Part shown: piece by piece, positions 54,327-63,790 of the stretch
How the letters are laid out: every line of letters starts with the position of its first letter
Position numbering within the stretch: the first letter of the stretch is position 1
DNA from: Gemmatimonadaceae bacterium
GTDB taxonomy: Bacteria > Gemmatimonadota > Gemmatimonadetes > Gemmatimonadales > Gemmatimonadaceae
DNA: 64,000 bases
NCBI GenBank assembly: GCA_016742275.1
Contig: JACVCD010000007.1
Coordinates: forward strand, 62,001-126,000
Direction: 5' to 3'
Translations under genes and position numbers: made by a program
The notes under the pieces: generated by a model
What the model was told of the DNA's origin: nothing
Seen by the model: only the letters and a program-made list of their open reading frames with translations
Databases searched by the model: none

Positions 54327-56729
54327 ATGCGCAGCTCCTTGCCCTTGCAGATCTCATCGTCGGTTCGCGTTTCGGGGTCCATTCACCGACGGCCCCTGTT
54401 CCAAGCCATCCGGTCCCTGGCCGTCATCTCGGCCGTATTGTGGACGACGGCCTGCAAGAGTGGCGAAGCGGCTGGACCTGGTCCCACGCCAACGGCCGTC
54501 CGCGTTCAGGCAGGGAATCAGCAGACCGGCATGGCAGGAGCGGCACTAACCACCACGCTGCAGGTGGTAGTAACAGATGCCAGTAATAATCCGGTGGCGA
54601 ACCGTCGGGTGGATTGGGATGTCGGACCGGGTTCCGGTTCAGTTACACCGGCGACCACGACCACCAATAACCGCGGCGAAGCTTCTACCGTATGGACGCT
54701 TGGCACCGTAGCTGGGACTGCGAGAGTCACTGCGCAGGTGGCGGGTGTAAACCCGGCCATTTTTACGGCAACCGTGCTGCCAGCGGCGGCGGCCACCGTG
54801 GTAGCCACTCCCGACGTGGCATTCGTGGGTGTGGGCGACACGCTCCGCATTCGCACATCCGTTCGTGATCAGTACGGCAATGACGTGCCCAATCAGGTCA
54901 TCAATCTCGCGTCGCTCGATGCGTCGATTGCCAGCATTGATGCCAACGGTCTGCTGACCGCGTTGACCACCGGTACCACGCGCGTTGTGGCATCCAGCGG
55001 TGGCCGCGCTGACACCGTGCCCGTAACGGTTGGAGTGGCTGGTAGTGGTGTGTGCGGCACACTGACCCCCCGTACACTTGGCGTTGGCGAGGTCTACATA
55101 CCGACAGCAGCAGGCAGCGCGGTACGCGAGTGCCTGGTGTCACCTGCAGGTGTGAATGCGGAGTACGCACTCGCGCTCATTTCCACCGCCACGTCGTTCG
55201 GCACATCCAGTACGGTCGATGTGCTGGGCCTTGGCACCATCAGTCCGCTTGCGGTGTCGCTCACGGCATTCGGAGCAGAACCCGCAGCCGCAGTGCTCGA
55301 AACGGTGCCGGAAGCTCAGACGGAAGCGGCCGACGTGGCATGGCAGTCCGAGCTTGATCGTCGCACTTCAGAGCGCCGTGAACTCACGCCGCTGGCCGAA
55401 TCGGCGCGTGCCTGGTATGCCGATCGACAGGATCGCTCGCAATTCCGCGCCTCGGCGGTCGCTGAGGCCAAGGTCGGTGATGTGCTGCGACTCAACGTCA
55501 ACGCCAACAATGCGTGCAGCAATGCTGACATGCGGAATGCGCGAGTAGCCGCTGTCGGCACACGCGCACTCATTGCCAGCGACAACGACAACCCCACCGG
55601 GGGTTACACCGACGCGGAGTACCAGAGCATTCTGGCCACGTTCGATACGCTGGTATATCCCCTCGACACCACGGCGTTCGGCGCCCCCAGCAACATCAGT
55701 CAATACGGCAAGATCATTCTCTTGTACACGCGCGCCGTGAATGCGCTCACGCCAAGCGGCGCGTCGTTTACGATTGGCGGATTCTTCTATGCGCGCGATC
55801 TGTACCCGAAGACAGCTCGCAACAATGTGCCGGCGTGTGCCGCGAGCAATGAGAACGAAATGTTCTACTTGCTCACACCCGACCCCAACGGCTCTGTGAA
55901 TAGCAATCGGCGCACGAAGGACGAGGTGACACTCCTCAACCTCAACACCATCGCGCACGAGCTGCAACATCTCATCAACTCCTCGCGTCGATTGTACGTG
56001 AATACCGGCGCGGCACTCAATGAGCAGACCTGGCTCGACGAGGGGCTGTCGCACATTGCCGAAGAGCTGCTCTACCTGCGGGTATCCGGATTCACGACGC
56101 GTCAGAATCTCAATCTGACAGATGTGGGGGGGAGCACGCTTCGATCCGATCAGTTTCGCAACTACGCATCACAGAACTTCTCGCGCTTCTTCAACTTTCT
56201 TATCGCGCCGGAAACCAACTCGCCGTACGCGCCGAATGATTCACTCGCAACACGCGGTGCCACCTGGAACTTCCTGCGCTTTGCGGCCGGTCGACACGGG
56301 GCGTCCGGTGAATCGGCTTTTCTGCGTGCGCTCGTGAACTCTCCAACGACCGGCGTGGCCAATCTCCAGGGCGTGCTGTCGGGTGGTCAGTTTGCCGACT
56401 ACCTGCGCGACTGGGCGGTCTCGCTCATTGCTGATGACTTCAGCACAGCCACGACGGCCGCGCTGAGCACCTCATACATCAATCCCACGTGGAACTTCCG
56501 CAGCATCTTCCCCGGTCTGCGGTTCGGAAGTGGTGCAGCACTTGGTGTGTATCCCATCGCCGCACGCTCACTCACCAGCAGCGCGCCACAGCGCATTCGA
56601 CTTGCCGGCGGTACCAGCAGCTACGTGCGCTTCGCCATTCCATCCGGACAGCGGGCGGTTGTTTCTGCTGGTAGCAACGGCGGCGAACCGGCTAACGTGC
56701 TCCGCTACTCGTTGGTACGCCTACGTTGA
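54327..56729 (+). CDS. M30-like metallopeptidase lipoprotein with Ig-like domains
   Basis: The start at 54327 (MRSSLPLQISSSV) gives 800 residues with a lipobox WTTAC near residue 46. An Ig-like group 1 domain (AVRVQAGNQQTGMAGAALTTTLQVVVTDASNNPVANRRVDWDV) and an Ig-like group 2 domain (DASIASIDANGLLTALTTGTTRVVAS) come next. The catalytic part carries H544-E-L-Q-H548 and WLDEGLSHIAEEL near residue 572, as in hyicolysin-type M30 peptidases. It is probably a surface zinc protease. The earlier frame upstream of 54327 is antisense to the TonB-C-like gene. Confidence 0.85.
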   Translation: MRSSLPLQISSSVRVSGSIHRRPLFQAIRSLAVISAVLWTTACKSGEAAGPGPTPTAVRVQAGNQQTGMAGAALTTTLQVVVTDASNNPVANRRVDWDVGPGSGSVTPATTTTNNRGEASTVWTLGTVAGTARVTAQVAGVNPAIFTATVLPAAAATVVATPDVAFVGVGDTLRIRTSVRDQYGNDVPNQVINLASLDASIASIDANGLLTALTTGTTRVVASSGGRADTVPVTVGVAGSGVCGTLTPRTLGVGEVYIPTAAGSAVRECLVSPAGVNAEYALALISTATSFGTSSTVDVLGLGTISPLAVSLTAFGAEPAAAVLETVPEAQTEAADVAWQSELDRRTSERRELTPLAESARAWYADRQDRSQFRASAVAEAKVGDVLRLNVNANNACSNADMRNARVAAVGTRALIASDNDNPTGGYTDAEYQSILATFDTLVYPLDTTAFGAPSNISQYGKIILLYTRAVNALTPSGASFTIGGFFYARDLYPKTARNNVPACAASNENEMFYLLTPDPNGSVNSNRRTKDEVTLLNLNTIAHELQHLINSSRRLYVNTGAALNEQTWLDEGLSHIAEELLYLRVSGFTTRQNLNLTDVGGSTLRSDQFRNYASQNFSRFFNFLIAPETNSPYAPNDSLATRGATWNFLRFAAGRHGASGESAFLRALVNSPTTGVANLQGVLSGGQFADYLRDWAVSLIADDFSTATTAALSTSYINPTWNFRSIFPGLRFGSGAALGVYPIAARSLTSSAPQRIRLAGGTSSYVRFAIPSGQRAVVSAGSNGGEPANVLRYSLVRLR

Positions 56730-56771
56730 GGCGGGCAAGTTTAGGAGTACGTCGCGCGAGTACGCTACGTG

Positions 56772-57644
56772 TTACGACTTGGGCGTAATGCGGATTTCGA
56801 ACAGCTTCGACCAGTACTTGCCTGTCACGAAAATGCGATCCTTCTCGGCATCATAGCCGATGCCATTGAGTACATCCTCCTTACCGGTACGATCGATGGT
56901 AGGGAGGATGCCGGTGAGATCGATCCACCCCAGCACATTGCCAGTCGCAGGATCGATGCGCGCGATCTGCTCACTCTGCCACACGTTGGCCCAGATCTCG
57001 CCCTTCACCCATTCCAGCTCATTGAGCTGCGACACCGGCACACCCTTGTCGGTCACTGTCACCGCCTTCACAGCCTTGAACGTGGCCGGATCGCGGTAGA
57101 TCAAGGTGTTCGAGCCATTGCTCATGATGATCGATGATCCATCGGTCGTGAGTCCCCAGCCTTCGCCATCGTAGCTGAATGTTTTCTGACGGGTGAAGGT
57201 CTTCCAGTCATAGGTGAAGGCTTTGCCATTCTCCCACGTGACCTGGAACATCTCGTCACCAATGATGACGATACCTTCGCCGAAGTACGGTTCTTCCAGA
57301 TCCGATTTGCGGATGGCACGACCACTCGCCAGCTCCACTTCACGAATGGACGATTCCTTGACCTGGCCCGTGCTTTCGAAAAAGCGTCCCTGATGCCACA
57401 GCAGCCCCTGCGTGAACGCCTTGGGATCGTGTGGATACGTGGCCACGATTTCGTAGCCGTACGTCGGTGTCCGCACGATGGGTGCCGATCCTGAATCGGT
57501 GTTGGCAGCTGAAGCCCGATCAGCATCATTGCCGGCGTCGCCGCATGCACCAAACGCACCAGCCGTGCCGACCAGTCCAAGCGTGGCACACAGAATCATG
57601 ATCGTGGTGGCGCGCGAACGGCGCAGCGTGGTGAGAATGGGCAT
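56772..57644 (-). CDS. Glutaminyl-peptide cyclotransferase
   Basis: The start at 57644 (MPILTTLRRSRAT) gives 290 residues with a signal peptide and possible lipobox near GAFGAC. The beta-propeller fold shows YEIVATYPHDPKAFTQGLLWHQGRFFESTGQVKESSIREVEL and GEGIVIIGDEMFQVTWENGKAFTYD. It also has GVPVSQLNELEWVKGEIWANVWQSEQIARIDPATGNVLGW and DVLNGIGYDAEKDRIFVTGKYWSKLFEI. It cyclises N-terminal Gln to pyroglutamate on exported proteins. Confidence 0.9.
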   Translation of the reverse strand: MPILTTLRRSRATTIMILCATLGLVGTAGAFGACGDAGNDADRASAANTDSGSAPIVRTPTYGYEIVATYPHDPKAFTQGLLWHQGRFFESTGQVKESSIREVELASGRAIRKSDLEEPYFGEGIVIIGDEMFQVTWENGKAFTYDWKTFTRQKTFSYDGEGWGLTTDGSSIIMSNGSNTLIYRDPATFKAVKAVTVTDKGVPVSQLNELEWVKGEIWANVWQSEQIARIDPATGNVLGWIDLTGILPTIDRTGKEDVLNGIGYDAEKDRIFVTGKYWSKLFEIRITPKS

Positions 57645-57649
57645 ACGTG

Positions 57650-58222
57650 CTAGTGTTCGACCCACTGTCGCAATGCCGTGAGCAGGGCGACCAGGTCGGC
57701 AAGTTGGTGATTGGCGTTGAGACCACTGGGACTGGGTAAGGTCCACAGGGCGGAAGATCCGATTGTTTCTTGTTGCAGCCCCAATTGGGCTTTGGGACGT
57801 GCGAATGCGGTACGGTACGCCCCGATGCCAAGGAATGCCACTACGCGCGGGCGATATCGCGTGACAACGCGCATGAGGCGTTTTCCACCTTCGACGTATT
57901 CATCGGGCGACAACTCCGATGCGGCAGCCGTGGTACGAGGAACCATGTTGGTGATGCCATAACCCAGCGGCAACAATTCCCGCTCTTCCCACGGCTTGAA
58001 CAGACGCGGCGTAAATCCCGCTCCATGCAGGGCAGGCCAGAAACGATTGCCGGGACGAGCAAAGTGGTGCCCGATAGCGGCGGTATAGAGCCCCGGATTG
58101 ATGCCACAGAACAGCACTTTGAGATCCGGTGCCAGCAGATCAGGAACGGTCTTGCTCGCAGCAGCAACCAGATCCGCCTTGCTGGGCTTGGCTGGAACAC
58201 CGGATGCTGTTGCGCGCGTCAT
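57650..58222 (-). CDS. mug: G/U mismatch-specific DNA glycosylase Mug
   Basis: The 190-residue protein has the Mug/TDG motif VLFCGINPGLYTAAIGHHFARPGNRFWPAL near residue 40 and SPSGLNANH near residue 166. It removes uracil or thymine opposite G. Its ATG overlaps the mutS stop (ATGA), so the two mismatch-repair genes are translationally coupled. Confidence 0.94.
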   Translation of the reverse strand: MTRATASGVPAKPSKADLVAAASKTVPDLLAPDLKVLFCGINPGLYTAAIGHHFARPGNRFWPALHGAGFTPRLFKPWEERELLPLGYGITNMVPRTTAAASELSPDEYVEGGKRLMRVVTRYRPRVVAFLGIGAYRTAFARPKAQLGLQQETIGSSALWTLPSPSGLNANHQLADLVALLTALRQWVEH

Positions 58223-60978
58223 GTGGGCACCTTCTTGCCGAGCGATTCCTTGAGCGATGCGAGAGTACTGAGCGCCTGCATGGGTGTCATGCGCTCAGGA
58301 TCGAGTGCATCCACCGCATCGGCCAATGCCGACAATGCCGGATCCTGCACTGCGGGAGCTTCGAAGAAACCCAGTTGGTCCACGTGCAACTGATGCTTGA
58401 GACGCGGTCCGCGTCGCTTCGTACTCTGCGGAGCCTGCATGCCGTCGGCCGTAAGGCGCGCTGCCATCTGCTCGCCCTCACCTTCGAGCAGCGCAAGCAC
58501 TTCCTTGGCACGCGAGATCACTGGAGCAGGGAGACCCGCCAGACGACCCACCTCGATGCCATATGAGCGATCCGCACCACCGGGAATGAGCTTGTGCAGG
58601 AAGAGCACTTCATCACCCACTTCACGTACAGCCACCGTGAAGTTCTTCACGCCACTCAGTTCACTTTCCAGCTGCGTGAGCTCGTGGTAGTGCGTGGCAA
58701 ACACCGTCTTGCATCCAATGGCATCGTGCAAATGCTCACTCACGCTCCACGCAATACTCACACCGTCGTAGGTGCTGGTTCCACGACCGATTTCATCCAG
58801 CAGCACGAGAGAACGACTCGTGGCGGTGTGCAAAATGGCGCTCGTTTCGCTCATCTCCACCATAAAGGTGGATTGGCCGCGCACGAGATTGTCGCTGGCG
58901 CCGACACGCGTGAAGACACGATCCACCACCGGCAGCGACGCGCGACGCGCAGGCACATACGCGCCCACCTGGGCCAAGAGCTGAATGAGCCCAACCTGAC
59001 GCAGAATGGTGCTCTTACCGGCCATGTTGGGGCCGGTGAGGACAATAAGCTGCGCATCCGCTGTGAGGAGCAGATCGTTGGGAATGAACTTCTCGCGCGG
59101 CATCATGCGCTCTACTACCGGATGTCGACCAGCCACGATTTCGAGATCGTAACCATCGTGCAACTCGGGTCTCACGTATTGCTCGCGTTCGGCCACTTCA
59201 GCAAACGCGGCCAGCACATCGATCGTGGCAACACGCCGTGCGACACGCTGCCACCGCCCAATCGCCGATCCAACTTCGCGGCGCACTGCTTCGAACAACT
59301 CGCGTTCGCGCGTTTCGATGCGTTCGGCGGCACTCAAGACCTTTTCCTCGTAGGTCTTGAGCGCAGGTGTGACATAGCGCTCGGCGCCTGTCAGCGTTTG
59401 CCGACGCTGATAGTCATCCGGTACGAGATGCTTGTTGGCGTTGGAGATCTCGAGGAAGTATCCGAAGACCTTGTTGTAACCAACCTTGAGTGACGAAATG
59501 CCCGTGCGTGCGCGCTCCTGCTGCTGAATGGTGGCAATTGCATCCTTGCCTCCGTCACGGAGATCACGCAGTTCATCGAGCTCGACATCGACACCACGTG
59601 CGATCGTATCTTCTTCACCGATCATGAGCGGTGGACGTTCCACCAGCGTGGATACGATGCGCGCTGCATGCTCGGCACCATCATCCCAGCCGTTCAGCAT
59701 GTCCGCCAGCACGCCGCCGTTGGCGCCACCCTGGTTGCCGTGCGCCAATACATCGCGCACAGCGGCAGCGACCTGCGGCAACCGTGCCAGCGAATCGCCC
59801 AGTGCCCGCAGTTCGCGTGGTGTGGCGCGACCAGCAGCGGCCTTGCTGGCGAGACGCTCCACATCGCGCACGCCATCGAGTGCATCGTGCAGGCGCGCGC
59901 GGCCCACCGGGTCGCGCACCAGCACAGTCACGGCATCGAGACGCGCTTCGATCGCATTGCGTTCGAGCAAAGGTGCCAACAACCACTGACGCAACTGCCG
60001 TTGCCCCATGGGCGTGGTCGTGCGATCGAGCACCGAGAGCAGCGTACCGCTGTTGTCACCACGTGATTCACCACCGCGCAACGATTCCACAAGCTCGAGA
60101 TTGCGGCGCGTCATTTCGTCGAGCGGCATGATGCCGCCAGGACGCTCCACAACCGGACGCGCGAGATGCGGCAATCCACCGGGTTGCAATTCACGCAGAT
60201 AGCGGAGCAGGGCACCGCCCGTACCAACAGCCGCGCTATCCTGCGCGCCGAGTCCGAATCCTTCGAGACTCTGAACTTCGAATTGTCGCGTCAGTTCATC
60301 GGATGCGAGATGGGCATCGAATTCCCACCCATCCCGTTCAGTTACGAGCACACGATCAAGCGCCGCCAGTGCGGATTCAAGTTCCGAGTGTTCGCTTCCA
60401 CGCACCAGCAACAGCTCGCGCGGTGCAAGACGCGCCAGCACCGCTGCCGTATCAGCAGGGGTAACGACAAACAGCCGGAGCTCTCCCGTGGAGAGATCCG
60501 CTGCGGCAATACCCACCAAATCACGCGCCTGCTCGATCGCGTGATCACGCCCACCGCTGCGCCCGATCGTGTCACGCCCCATCGCCACAGCGCATACATA
60601 GTTCGCGCGCGATCCATCCAGTAGATCGTCGGCAAACACGGCCCCGGGGGTAATCGTTTCCACGACTTCGCGCTTGACCAGCCCCTTGGCGAGCTTCGGG
60701 TCTTCGACCTGCTCACAGATTGCTACGCGATGTCCGTGGCTTACCAGACGCCGCAAATACTCCGCGGCGGCCTTGACCGGAATGCCGGCGAGCGGGACTT
60801 CTGCCGCACCACCATTGTTGCGCGACGTGAGCGTGAGACCCAATACGCGCGACGCCGTTTCCGCGTCGTCGTAGAACATCTCGTAGAAATCGCCCATGCG
60901 GAAAAACAAAATCGCATCCTGATGACGCGCCTTGATCTCCCGATACTGCTGCATGAGCGGTGTGCTGCTACCACTCAT
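58219..60978 (-). CDS. mutS: DNA mismatch repair protein MutS
   Basis: The 919-residue protein has the mismatch-reading Phe31-x-Glu33 (FYE) motif and the ATPase Walker A GPNMAGKSTILRQ near residue 648. VLLDEIGRGTSTYDG, the signature helix and a C-terminal helix-turn-helix with ALADAVDALDPERMTPMQALSTLASL complete it. It pairs with the coupled mug downstream and the SPOR protein upstream. Confidence 0.98.
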   Translation of the reverse strand: MSGSSTPLMQQYREIKARHQDAILFFRMGDFYEMFYDDAETASRVLGLTLTSRNNGGAAEVPLAGIPVKAAAEYLRRLVSHGHRVAICEQVEDPKLAKGLVKREVVETITPGAVFADDLLDGSRANYVCAVAMGRDTIGRSGGRDHAIEQARDLVGIAAADLSTGELRLFVVTPADTAAVLARLAPRELLLVRGSEHSELESALAALDRVLVTERDGWEFDAHLASDELTRQFEVQSLEGFGLGAQDSAAVGTGGALLRYLRELQPGGLPHLARPVVERPGGIMPLDEMTRRNLELVESLRGGESRGDNSGTLLSVLDRTTTPMGQRQLRQWLLAPLLERNAIEARLDAVTVLVRDPVGRARLHDALDGVRDVERLASKAAAGRATPRELRALGDSLARLPQVAAAVRDVLAHGNQGGANGGVLADMLNGWDDGAEHAARIVSTLVERPPLMIGEEDTIARGVDVELDELRDLRDGGKDAIATIQQQERARTGISSLKVGYNKVFGYFLEISNANKHLVPDDYQRRQTLTGAERYVTPALKTYEEKVLSAAERIETRERELFEAVRREVGSAIGRWQRVARRVATIDVLAAFAEVAEREQYVRPELHDGYDLEIVAGRHPVVERMMPREKFIPNDLLLTADAQLIVLTGPNMAGKSTILRQVGLIQLLAQVGAYVPARRASLPVVDRVFTRVGASDNLVRGQSTFMVEMSETSAILHTATSRSLVLLDEIGRGTSTYDGVSIAWSVSEHLHDAIGCKTVFATHYHELTQLESELSGVKNFTVAVREVGDEVLFLHKLIPGGADRSYGIEVGRLAGLPAPVISRAKEVLALLEGEGEQMAARLTADGMQAPQSTKRRGPRLKHQLHVDQLGFFEAPAVQDPALSALADAVDALDPERMTPMQALSTLASLKESLGKKVPT

Positions 60979-61997
60979 CGCGATGACTCCTGCGCGGGCA
61001 ATTCTGCAATGAATCCGTTCTGACCAGACTTCTTGAGACGCGCGAGTTCGGCGTTGGCCAGCGCGCGCGTAGCGAAGTACCCGGTGCGTACCCGGAACGG
61101 TTTTTCCGAACCATCCACGCGGGCCTTCACGCCAGCCTTTGCCAAACGAGTCACGGCAGCATCTGCTTCACGTTGCGTATCGAACGCGGCAAGCTGCACA
61201 CTGAACTTCGCATCCGCCGGCACGCGCGTGGAGGTAGTGGGCTTGTCACTGGCTGGTGTGGACGCCGCAGGAGCCGGTGCCGATGTGACCGGAGCCTTCG
61301 TTGCGGATGCCGTGCCACCAGGAGGCGTTGCGGCAGTATTCGCAGCGGTATTCGTTGCCGCATTATTCACCGCGTTCACGCTCGTACACCGACGACCCAG
61401 ATCCGTCGCCTGCATCCGGAGTTCACCTTCGGGAATACCTGTCGACTGCAGCTGCGCCAATGTGGCACAGCCATTCACATCATTGCGTTCGTCGAACCAG
61501 GTGCGCGCCACGAGCAATGCACTCTTCGTGCGTTGCACACCAGAAGGAAACTCACGCAGTATCCGCTCGAGATACACACGAGCTTCCGCGGGTTTACCGC
61601 GCAGCAGGTCCAGTTCACCGAGCCGCACAAGTGCATCGGCTGTGCGAGGCGAAAGCGGCGCTTCAATGACCAGACGCTTCCAGTCACGCTCGGCGTCACT
61701 CATGCGCTCAGCCAACACCGCGCGCCAGTACAACGCTTCGGCAATATCAAAGCTTGCTGCTGGCGCTGTGTTTACGAGCGAGTCAAGCAGGTTGCGTGCT
61801 TCCGCGCCTTCACCGCTCTCCACCAACGCGCGTGCGCGGCTGATCTGTCGATCCATGGCCGCCGACACTGTCGACTCCTGTGCATGCAGCATGCGCACAG
61901 AACCGAATGTGAATGCGGCAGCAATCGCGCTCAACATCACGGCGCTACGCGCCGATCCCATGCGGTGGCGATGCGCCATCTTGACGTCGTATGTCAT
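60975..61997 (-). CDS. Exported SPOR-domain protein with TPR-like repeats
   Basis: The 340-residue protein has a signal peptide ending RMLHAQ. TPR-like repeats (ARALVESGEGAEARNLLDSLVN, ELDLLRGKPAEARVYLERILREFPSG) follow. A Thr/Pro/Ala-rich linker leads to a C-terminal SPOR domain (FSVQLAAFDTQREADAAVTRLAKAGVKARVDGSEKPFRVRTGYFATRALANAELARL). SPOR domains bind denuded peptidoglycan at septa. It is coupled to mutS (ATGA) and to holA (TAATG). Confidence 0.9.
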   Translation of the reverse strand: MTYDVKMAHRHRMGSARSAVMLSAIAAAFTFGSVRMLHAQESTVSAAMDRQISRARALVESGEGAEARNLLDSLVNTAPAASFDIAEALYWRAVLAERMSDAERDWKRLVIEAPLSPRTADALVRLGELDLLRGKPAEARVYLERILREFPSGVQRTKSALLVARTWFDERNDVNGCATLAQLQSTGIPEGELRMQATDLGRRCTSVNAVNNAATNTAANTAATPPGGTASATKAPVTSAPAPAASTPASDKPTTSTRVPADAKFSVQLAAFDTQREADAAVTRLAKAGVKARVDGSEKPFRVRTGYFATRALANAELARLKKSGQNGFIAELPAQESSR

Positions 61998-63139
61998 TAC
62001 GCGGCCCGACGACGACGAGTCGCACAGAGTCCCAGCACCAGCGACATCAGTATCTGCTCCGCATTGGAAACGGTGGTGTCCTTGAGTGCCAAGTCGGCTT
62101 CCAGCAGAAGTTCGAGCGCGCGCGCGCAGGCGTCAGCGCTCCATTGATCCGTAACCTTGGTCCATGCCGACGCAGCCTCGCCCCACGGGCGTCCCGGATA
62201 GCCGCCCGTTTCCTTGAGAAACGCAAAGAACTCCTGCGGGAGGCGATTGGTCGGAATACCGGAATCACGTCGTGCCCGACCGTATGACAGCGCAAACGCC
62301 TGCGTTGCCAGCATGAACACGACCTGTACTGCCGTCACCTTGGGTTGGCCAAGGACATGCGGTACCAACGTGACAGCAGCCTGCGCATCGTGACGCGCTA
62401 CGGCATCGAGCAAATCGGTTTCGGTCTCCCCACGACGAATTCCCACGACGGCTGCAACGGCGTCCGCATCGATGGACGCCGCGCTTTCTGGCGATGGATC
62501 CGACGCGTCTGTGTTTGCACCAGCGTTGCCGCGCTGCGCATCCTGTACGCCGAGCACGTAGCTCGCGCACTTGTCGAGTTCTGCAGCAAGCAGATGCAGA
62601 TCATTGCCAACCGCTTGCTGCATCAATTGCGCAGCTTCGTCCGTCACCGCCATCGACAATACGGTACTGGCGTGGTGGGCAATCCACTTGCGCACACGCT
62701 CTGGTGTGAGCGGCGCAAAATCGAGTGCCACTGAAGCGTTGGTGAGCGCGGTATCCGCCTTGCTACCAGCTGGCGATAGCAGCAACAGCAACGTATCGCT
62801 GGCTGGGCGCGTGAGATATTTGTCGAGCTGCTGACGCGCGGCTTTTTTGAGCGCAGTCACATCGCGCAGCACGACGGCGCGCCGTTCGGCCAGCATCGGA
62901 GGAGTAGCCAGCAGACTCCCGAGTGTTTCGGCATCGAGATCACCACCGCGGCGCAATTCACAGTTGAAATCGCGCGTGGATGGATCGATGGCAGCATCGA
63001 GCAGATCGCGGACGGCCGCTTCCTTCAGAAAGTCGTCGTCGCCGAAGAGATAATAGACCGGTTCGAAGGCCCGCGACTGGACAGCGGCCTGCACGACCCG
63101 CAGGGGTGATGCTTCGCGAGGAGTGGACTTCGGCGGCAT
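61997..63139 (-). CDS. holA: DNA polymerase III subunit delta
   Basis: The 380-residue clamp-loader subunit has VYYLFGDDDFLKEAAVRDLLDAAI at the N-terminus. TPPMLAERRAVVLRDV, a P-loop-less AAA core and EALQQAVGNDLHLLAAELDKCASYVLG-like segments (here QQAVGNDLHLLAAELDKCASYV) follow. It loads the beta clamp with the tau and delta-prime subunits. It is first in the overlapped operon with the SPOR protein, mutS and mug. Confidence 0.92.
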   Translation of the reverse strand: MPPKSTPREASPLRVVQAAVQSRAFEPVYYLFGDDDFLKEAAVRDLLDAAIDPSTRDFNCELRRGGDLDAETLGSLLATPPMLAERRAVVLRDVTALKKAARQQLDKYLTRPASDTLLLLLSPAGSKADTALTNASVALDFAPLTPERVRKWIAHHASTVLSMAVTDEAAQLMQQAVGNDLHLLAAELDKCASYVLGVQDAQRGNAGANTDASDPSPESAASIDADAVAAVVGIRRGETETDLLDAVARHDAQAAVTLVPHVLGQPKVTAVQVVFMLATQAFALSYGRARRDSGIPTNRLPQEFFAFLKETGGYPGRPWGEAASAWTKVTDQWSADACARALELLLEADLALKDTTVSNAEQILMSLVLGLCATRRRRAA

Positions 63140-63223
63140 GCAAACAATCTAGCAGAACAGCGGGTCGAGCCGGCGCGTTCGGATACGGTGCGCCTTGATA
63201 CTTCGACCCGTTGATGCGACGGC

Positions 63224-63790
63224 CTACTGTGCGCCGTCGAAGGTATAGCTGGCGTTCACGAACGTGACCGGAACGTCGTCCACCATCATGGCGGCGGACC
63301 AGACCGGATTTCCAGTTGCCATGGCATGCAGCAATTCGGCAGTCACATATGGGGCATCCGGCATAGCCGGGGTCGAAGCAATGACGGGCGCCATACGCAC
63401 CTCTGGTGCGCTGGTATCTGAAACAGCTCGCCAGGCAATCACGCCGAGCATGGCGCTTGCAGCCACCGCCAAGACCGCACGCGTTTGACGGGGCCCCACG
63501 CGATAACCGAGATCCGAGCGCACCGCAGCTGCTGATACCGCTGCCTGAGGAAGAGCGGCCTGCTCCTCTCGGCATTCGGCCAGTCGCGCACGAAGCCGCG
63601 CCTGGAAATCGGCGCTGGGCTCCAGGGTGGGAAGGCTCTTCACCACCATCAACGAGCGGCGCACCAGCGCGTCATGCGCTGCGCAGCTATTACACGCCAT
63701 GATATGGCGCTGTGCTGCGGCCATTAGCGTGCCTGGTAGCGTATCGTCGAGATAGCCCAGGTGGTGTTTACGAAAATTCTTGCAGTCCAT
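63224..63790 (-). CDS. Zinc-finger anti-sigma factor
   Basis: The 188-residue protein has an N-terminal zf-HC2 domain (KNFRKHHLGYLDDTLPGTLMAAAQRHIMACNSCAAHD). A helix SADFQARLRARLAECREEQ and one membrane helix near residues 105-121 (TRAVLAVAASAMLGVIAW) follow. A periplasmic part with YVTAELLHAMATG ends it. It binds an ECF sigma factor; the partner gene probably lies beyond the right edge. No complete gene is seen in 63791-64000. Confidence 0.85.
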   Translation of the reverse strand: MDCKNFRKHHLGYLDDTLPGTLMAAAQRHIMACNSCAAHDALVRRSLMVVKSLPTLEPSADFQARLRARLAECREEQAALPQAAVSAAAVRSDLGYRVGPRQTRAVLAVAASAMLGVIAWRAVSDTSAPEVRMAPVIASTPAMPDAPYVTAELLHAMATGNPVWSAAMMVDDVPVTFVNASYTFDGAQ

